Part shown: one piece after another, positions 7,110 through 10,101 of the stretch
Layout of the letters: each line of letters opens with the position of its first letter
Numbering within the stretch: the first letter of the stretch is position 1
Source: Flavobacteriales bacterium
Lineage (GTDB): Bacteria > Bacteroidota > Bacteroidia > Flavobacteriales_E > Vicingaceae
Reading direction: 5' to 3'
Length of the DNA: 10,101 nucleotides
Assembly (NCBI GenBank): GCA_002402165.1
Contig: NVVI01000030.1
Coordinates: forward strand, 20,063-30,163
The notes under the pieces: generated by a model
Seen by the model: the letters and a program-made list of their open reading frames with translations, nothing else
Told to the model about the DNA's origin: nothing
The model's database searches: none
Position numbers and translations under genes: made by a program

Positions 7110-7763
7110 TTAGCTAATTATTTTTCCATCTTTCATCACCAACTTTCTGTCGGCTAAATTGGCTAACTCTTCATTATGGGTAACGATAATAAAAGTTTGC
7201 TCTAAATCATCTCTTAATTTAAAAAACAATTTGTGTAATTCTTTTGCCGATGCAGAATCTAGGTTTCCCGAAGGTTCATCGGCTAAAATAACGGTTGGGT
7301 TATTAATTAATGCCCTACAAACCGCAACTCGTTGTTGCTCACCACCAGAAAGTTCAGATGGTTTGTGTTCAGCTCTATCTGCAACACCTAGTGTTGTTAA
7401 TAGTTCCATAGCTTTCCGCTCTGCTTCAGCTTTTGGTATTTTCTGAATAAAAGCGGGAATACAAACATTTTCTAACGCTGTAAATTCGGGCAATAAATGA
7501 TGAAACTGAAAAACAAAACCGATGTTCTTGTTTCTAAATAAGGAAAGTTCTCTGTCTTTTAGGGTAGATGTATCTACACCATTTATTTCAATAGAACCCT
7601 TATTAGGCTTATCAAGTGTTCCAATTATATGGAGCAGAGTTGATTTTCCAGCTCCTGAAGCACCAACAATGGAAATGATTTCTCCTTTTTTTATTTGGAG
7701 ATCAACTCCTTTTAAGACTTCTAAATCACCATAAGATTTATATATGTTTTTGGCTTTTATCAT
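7110..7763 (-). CDS. lolD: LolD-type ABC transporter ATP-binding protein
   Basis: A 217-residue stand-alone ABC ATPase of the LolD/MacB/FtsE group. In the Lol system this subunit powers release of outer-membrane lipoproteins from the inner membrane by the LolC/E partners. Its motifs are complete: Walker [10 protein letters not shown] (34-42), Q-loop Gln86 in [14 protein letters not shown], signature LSGGEQQR (138-145), Walker B VILADEP with catalytic Glu163, D-loop SGNLD (165-169) and switch His196 in VTHN. Length and the [14 protein letters not shown] stretch are typical of LolD-like proteins. No permease gene lies beside it; in Bacteroidota the LolC/E-like partner is commonly encoded elsewhere. 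The gene reads away from sucC, with a palindromic spacer between. The subfamily call could also be another MacB-like exporter ATPase, so the symbol is less certain than the family. Confidence 0.85.
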   Translation of the reverse strand: MIKAKNIYKSYGDLEVLKGVDLQIKKGEIISIVGASGAGKSTLLHIIGTLDKPNKGSIEINGVDTSTLKDRELSLFRNKNIGFVFQFHHLLPEFTALENVCIPAFIQKIPKAEAERKAMELLTTLGVADRAEHKPSELSGGEQQRVAVCRALINNPTVILADEPSGNLDSASAKELHKLFFKLRDDLEQTFIIVTHNEELANLADRKLVMKDGKIIS

Positions 7764-7799
7764 TTAGCTAAATTAACATTCTTTGTCATATTTTGTTAC

Positions 7800-7869
7800 C
7801 CTGAGCTTGTCGAAGGGTTGTCGAAATGTAGATAAAGAATAAAATTAATTTTCCTTCGACAGGCTCAGG
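7800..7869. repeat. REP-like GC-rich palindrome
   Basis: The left arm, CCTGAGCTTGTCGAAGG (7800-7816), and right arm, CCTTCGACAGGCTCAGG (7853-7869), are inverted copies matching at 16 of 17 positions, with the single mismatch a G-T wobble. They are separated by 36 AT-rich bases. A partial third copy, TTGTCGAA, sits just inside the left arm (7818-7825). The arms are far richer in G and C than their surroundings. From memory this arm sequence recurs as an intergenic palindrome in many Bacteroidota genomes. It lies between two divergent 5' ends, so a terminator role is not expected. Confidence 0.75.
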
Positions 7870-7923
7870 AGGACATTAATTTTAAAAAGCCAAGGTAATT
7901 AATTATTTGTTGAAAAGTTGATA

Positions 7924-7953
7924 TTGATATCCCAACTAAAACTGTTACTTTTG
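7924..7953 (+). promoter_or_regulatory. sucC promoter (Bacteroidota -33/-7)
   Basis: TTG at 7924-7926, a 19-base spacer, then TACTTTTG at 7946-7953. This matches the Bacteroidota consensus TTG-N19-TAnnTTTG in every fixed position. Transcription would start near 7958-7960, giving a leader of about 20 bases before the sucC ATG. The leader is AT-rich with no Shine-Dalgarno-like sequence, as is usual in this phylum. Confidence 0.72.
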
Positions 7954-7980
7954 ATAGCCTATTTAAGAAAATCATAGAAA

Positions 7981-9192
7981 ATGAATATACACGAATATCA
8001 AGGAAAATCATTGTTAAAAGGATTTGGAGTAGCCATTCAAGAAGGAATTGTTGCTAGTACACCAGAAGAGGCTGTTGAGGCAGCAAAACAATTAACTACT
8101 GATACTGGGACAGAATGGTTTGTGCTTAAAGCTCAAATTCATGCGGGAGGTAGAGGAAAAGGAACAGTTACAGAAACAGGTTCTCACGGGGTTGTTTTAG
8201 CTAAAGGCATGGATAAAGTTGCGGATATTGCTAAAGGAATTTTAGGAGGACATTTGGTCACCAAACAGACAAGTGCGGAAGGAAAATTAGTAAGCAAGGT
8301 ATTGATTGCACAAGATGTTTATTATCCTGGAGAAACTGAAACAGAAGAATTTTATATATCTGTTTTAATGAACAGAGAAACAAGTAGAAACATCATTATG
8401 TATTCTACAGAAGGAGGAATGGATATTGAAGCAGTTGCAGAAAAGACTCCGCATTTAATTTTTAAAGAAGAAATAGATCCTAATGTTGGTTTACAAGGTT
8501 TTCAAGCAAGAAGAATTGCTTTTAACCTTGGCTTGTCAGGAATGGCTTTTAAAGAGATGACAAAATTTGTTTTTGCATTATATGCTGCTTATGAAGGGAC
8601 TGATGCTTCTATGTTTGAAATTAATCCGGTATTGAAAACATCTGACAATAAAATTATTGCGGTAGATTCTAAAGTGAATATTGATGATAGTGCTTTATTT
8701 AGGCATAAAGATATTGCAGCAATGCACGATCCTTCAGAGGATAATCCTATTGAATTAGAAGCTGCTGAAGCTGGTTTAAGCTATGTTGACTTGGATGGGA
8801 ATGTTGGATGTATGGTTAATGGAGCTGGTTTAGCGATGGCAACAATGGACATTATAAAATTATCTGGTGGAGAACCAGCTAACTTTTTAGATGTTGGAGG
8901 TACTGCTGATGCTGAGAGAGTTGAGAAAGGCTTTAGAATGATTTTGAAAGACCCTAATGTGAAAGCAATACTAGTAAACATTTTTGGAGGTATTGTTAGA
9001 TGTGACAGAGTTGCACAAGGAGTTGTAGATGCCTATAAAAATATTGGAGACATTCCAGTGCCAATTATTGTTCGTTTACAAGGAACTAATGCTGAAGAAG
9101 GGAAAAAGATAATTGATGAATCTGGATTAGAAGTTCACTCGGCTGTTTTGTTAAAAGAAGCTGCACAAAAAGTGAGTGAAGTTTTAGCTTAA
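7981..9192 (+). CDS. sucC: Succinate-CoA ligase (ADP-forming) beta subunit
   Basis: Beta subunit of succinyl-CoA synthetase. In the TCA cycle the SucCD complex converts succinyl-CoA plus ADP (or GDP) and phosphate to succinate, CoA and ATP. The 403-residue protein opens with the family start MNIHEYQGK. It has the nucleotide-binding KAQIHAGGRGKG segment (50-61), the metal-binding EINP (213-216) and DSK (229-231) of the ATP-grasp domain, and DDSALFRH (235-242). The C-terminal ligase domain has GCMVNGAGLAMATMD (276-290) and NIFGGIVRCD (333-342). It is about 15 residues longer than the E. coli protein (388), with part of the difference seen around 97-125. The alpha-subunit gene sucD is not adjacent; a Fic gene faces it instead. 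Separate sucC and sucD loci are common in Bacteroidota. A consensus promoter lies just upstream, so it is probably monocistronic and constitutively well expressed. Confidence 0.97.
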   Translation: MNIHEYQGKSLLKGFGVAIQEGIVASTPEEAVEAAKQLTTDTGTEWFVLKAQIHAGGRGKGTVTETGSHGVVLAKGMDKVADIAKGILGGHLVTKQTSAEGKLVSKVLIAQDVYYPGETETEEFYISVLMNRETSRNIIMYSTEGGMDIEAVAEKTPHLIFKEEIDPNVGLQGFQARRIAFNLGLSGMAFKEMTKFVFALYAAYEGTDASMFEINPVLKTSDNKIIAVDSKVNIDDSALFRHKDIAAMHDPSEDNPIELEAAEAGLSYVDLDGNVGCMVNGAGLAMATMDIIKLSGGEPANFLDVGGTADAERVEKGFRMILKDPNVKAILVNIFGGIVRCDRVAQGVVDAYKNIGDIPVPIIVRLQGTNAEEGKKIIDESGLEVHSAVLLKEAAQKVSEVLA

Positions 9193-9198
9193 CGATTA

Positions 9199-9245
9199 CT
9201 GTATGTTGCGTTGCCGTCCCGTAGGGCGGTATATGCAATATACAG
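9199..9245. terminator. Composite hairpin between convergent sucC and fic
   Basis: The outer arms are CTGTATGTTGC (9199-9209) and GCAATATACAG (9235-9245), pairing at 10 of 11 positions plus one G-T. An inner GC-rich hairpin, CCGTCC (9214-9219) with GGGCGG (9224-9229), has a four-base loop. It sits 6 bases after the sucC stop and 4 bases from the fic stop, where a bidirectional terminator is expected. The nearest T-run on the plus strand (9258-9264) starts 12 bases beyond the hairpin, so it is not a classical intrinsic terminator. It could equally be a REP-like repeat. Confidence 0.5.
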
Positions 9246-9249
9246 AGTG

Positions 9250-10101
9250 TTAGGGCATTTTTTTATTTTCAAGTATGTAAACTGTCCCTTTTCCTTTACC
9301 TATAGCAGTAATCATTTTTTCCACTTTCATATACTGTAAATCTTTTTTAAGTGTATGTATTGTTATGTTTTCTAAAGCCTTAGAAATATCAGAAATTTTA
9401 ACTGGTTGGTTTGTATCTATAAAATTCTGAATTTCTTTTTGTCGTTCGTTTAAATAGCCACCTTTAGTTTTAAATACATCATATTTATTATCTAATTTTT
9501 GGGTTAGAATGCTAATGTTATTAAGAAAATATAAATTCCATTTTGATATAATTTCATTTTCTTTATATCTGTTCTTTTGCCCCTCCATTAAGGCTTGGTA
9601 ATATTCTTTTTTTGATTGTTCAATTAAATTTTCAAATGATACATATTGAATAAACATATAATCATATTTCATTAATAGCATAGTTGTTAAAAGCCGAGAT
9701 AAACGTCCGTTACCATCTTGGAAAGGATGAATTGATAGAAATTCATAGACAAATAGTCCTATGATAATTAAGGGGTGTATTTCTTCTTTTATTAGTTCTT
9801 CATTTGTCCATATTATTAAATCATTCATTTCGCTTTCAACCAAGTAAACCTCAGTTGTATTGAATATCACTTTTTGAATGCCGTCTGGATAATTAGCAAC
9901 AACTTTATTAGATAATGATTTATAACTACCTCTATGCCTATCGTCTTTTGAACTATATCGAAGTAAGCTTTGATGAAGTTGTTTTATATAGTTTTCGGAT
10001 AATTGAATGCCTTCATAGTTCTCAAATATAATTTCTAACGTGTCATAATATCCAATAACTTCTTGCTCGTCACGAGTTTTAAGTTCTGTTATTTTAACAT
10101 C
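9250..10101 (-). CDS. Fic family protein with C-terminal winged helix, 5' end beyond window
   Basis: Fic-domain protein, open at the right edge; 283 codons plus stop are visible. Fic enzymes usually transfer AMP from ATP to hydroxyl groups of target proteins. The catalytic motif is complete: HPFQDGNGRLSR at visible residues 125-136 (9694-9729), with the catalytic His, the metal-binding Asp and both anion-binding Gly-Arg elements. Upstream, RHRGSYKS (56-63) and the Q-K-V-I-F segment fit the flap region before the Fic core. Residues about 220-283 form a winged helix-turn-helix (LNERQKEIQNFI..., KISDISKAL, HTLKKDLQYM, GKGTVYIL), suggesting DNA binding or autoregulation. The inhibitory helix [S/T]xxxE[G/N] is not in the visible part; in class II Fic proteins it lies at the N terminus, here outside the window. 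A GTG at 9870 would give a shorter protein but cuts into the conserved region, so the frame upstream is taken as coding. Whether it is a toxin or a regulator is unknown. Confidence 0.93.
   Translation of the reverse strand, partial: DVKITELKTRDEQEVIGYYDTLEIIFENYEGIQLSENYIKQLHQSLLRYSSKDDRHRGSYKSLSNKVVANYPDGIQKVIFNTTEVYLVESEMNDLIIWTNEELIKEEIHPLIIIGLFVYEFLSIHPFQDGNGRLSRLLTTMLLMKYDYMFIQYVSFENLIEQSKKEYYQALMEGQKNRYKENEIISKWNLYFLNNISILTQKLDNKYDVFKTKGGYLNERQKEIQNFIDTNQPVKISDISKALENITIHTLKKDLQYMKVEKMITAIGKGKGTVYILENKKMP

Noticed and set aside
9871..10101. Fic gene starting at the internal GTG at 9870
   Set aside because: The same frame stays open to the window edge and encodes family-like sequence (RHRGSYKS), so the gene is cut by the window, not short.

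Overview
The window looks like a low-GC chromosomal segment of a member of the Bacteroidota, probably a Flavobacteriales-type organism. Three observations point there. One gene carries a type IX secretion (T9SS) type B sorting domain at its C terminus. At least two promoters resemble the Bacteroidota sigma pattern TTG-N19-TAnnTTTG. Start codons lack clear Shine-Dalgarno sequences. No phage, integrase, transposase, rRNA, intact tRNA or CRISPR array is visible.

Layout: positions 1-2530 hold a tightly packed minus-strand set. It runs from a zeta-toxin-like P-loop ATPase/kinase, through a 55-residue small protein overlapping it by 11 nt, to a penicillin-binding protein 1C gene (pbpC) whose ATG directly follows the small protein's stop; pbpC runs off the left edge. 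Positions 2653-5684 hold a large secreted protein gene (signal peptide, DUF7948-like domain, seven SBBP-type propeller repeats, SprB-like repeat, T9SS type B sorting domain), with a doubtful 39-codon Cys-rich ORF joined by an ATGA overlap. Positions 5685-5977 are non-coding and contain a nested set of inverted repeats. Positions 5978-7763 are a minus-strand group: a LolD-type ABC ATPase, a double-CDGSH iron-sulfur protein and a putative outer-membrane beta-barrel protein. Positions 7764-7980 form a divergent intergenic region with a GC-rich REP-like palindrome and a good sucC promoter. sucC (7981-9192) is the only plus-strand gene and encodes a TCA-cycle enzyme subunit. It converges on a Fic-family gene with a C-terminal winged helix that runs off the right edge; a composite hairpin lies between them.

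The genes do not form one pathway. Several act at the envelope (PBP1C, LolD-like ATPase, barrel protein, T9SS cargo). Two belong to families that include toxins (zeta-like and Fic). The least ordinary arrangement is the overlapping zeta-like / small protein / pbpC set, because characterised zeta toxins phosphorylate peptidoglycan precursors. That functional link is inference only.
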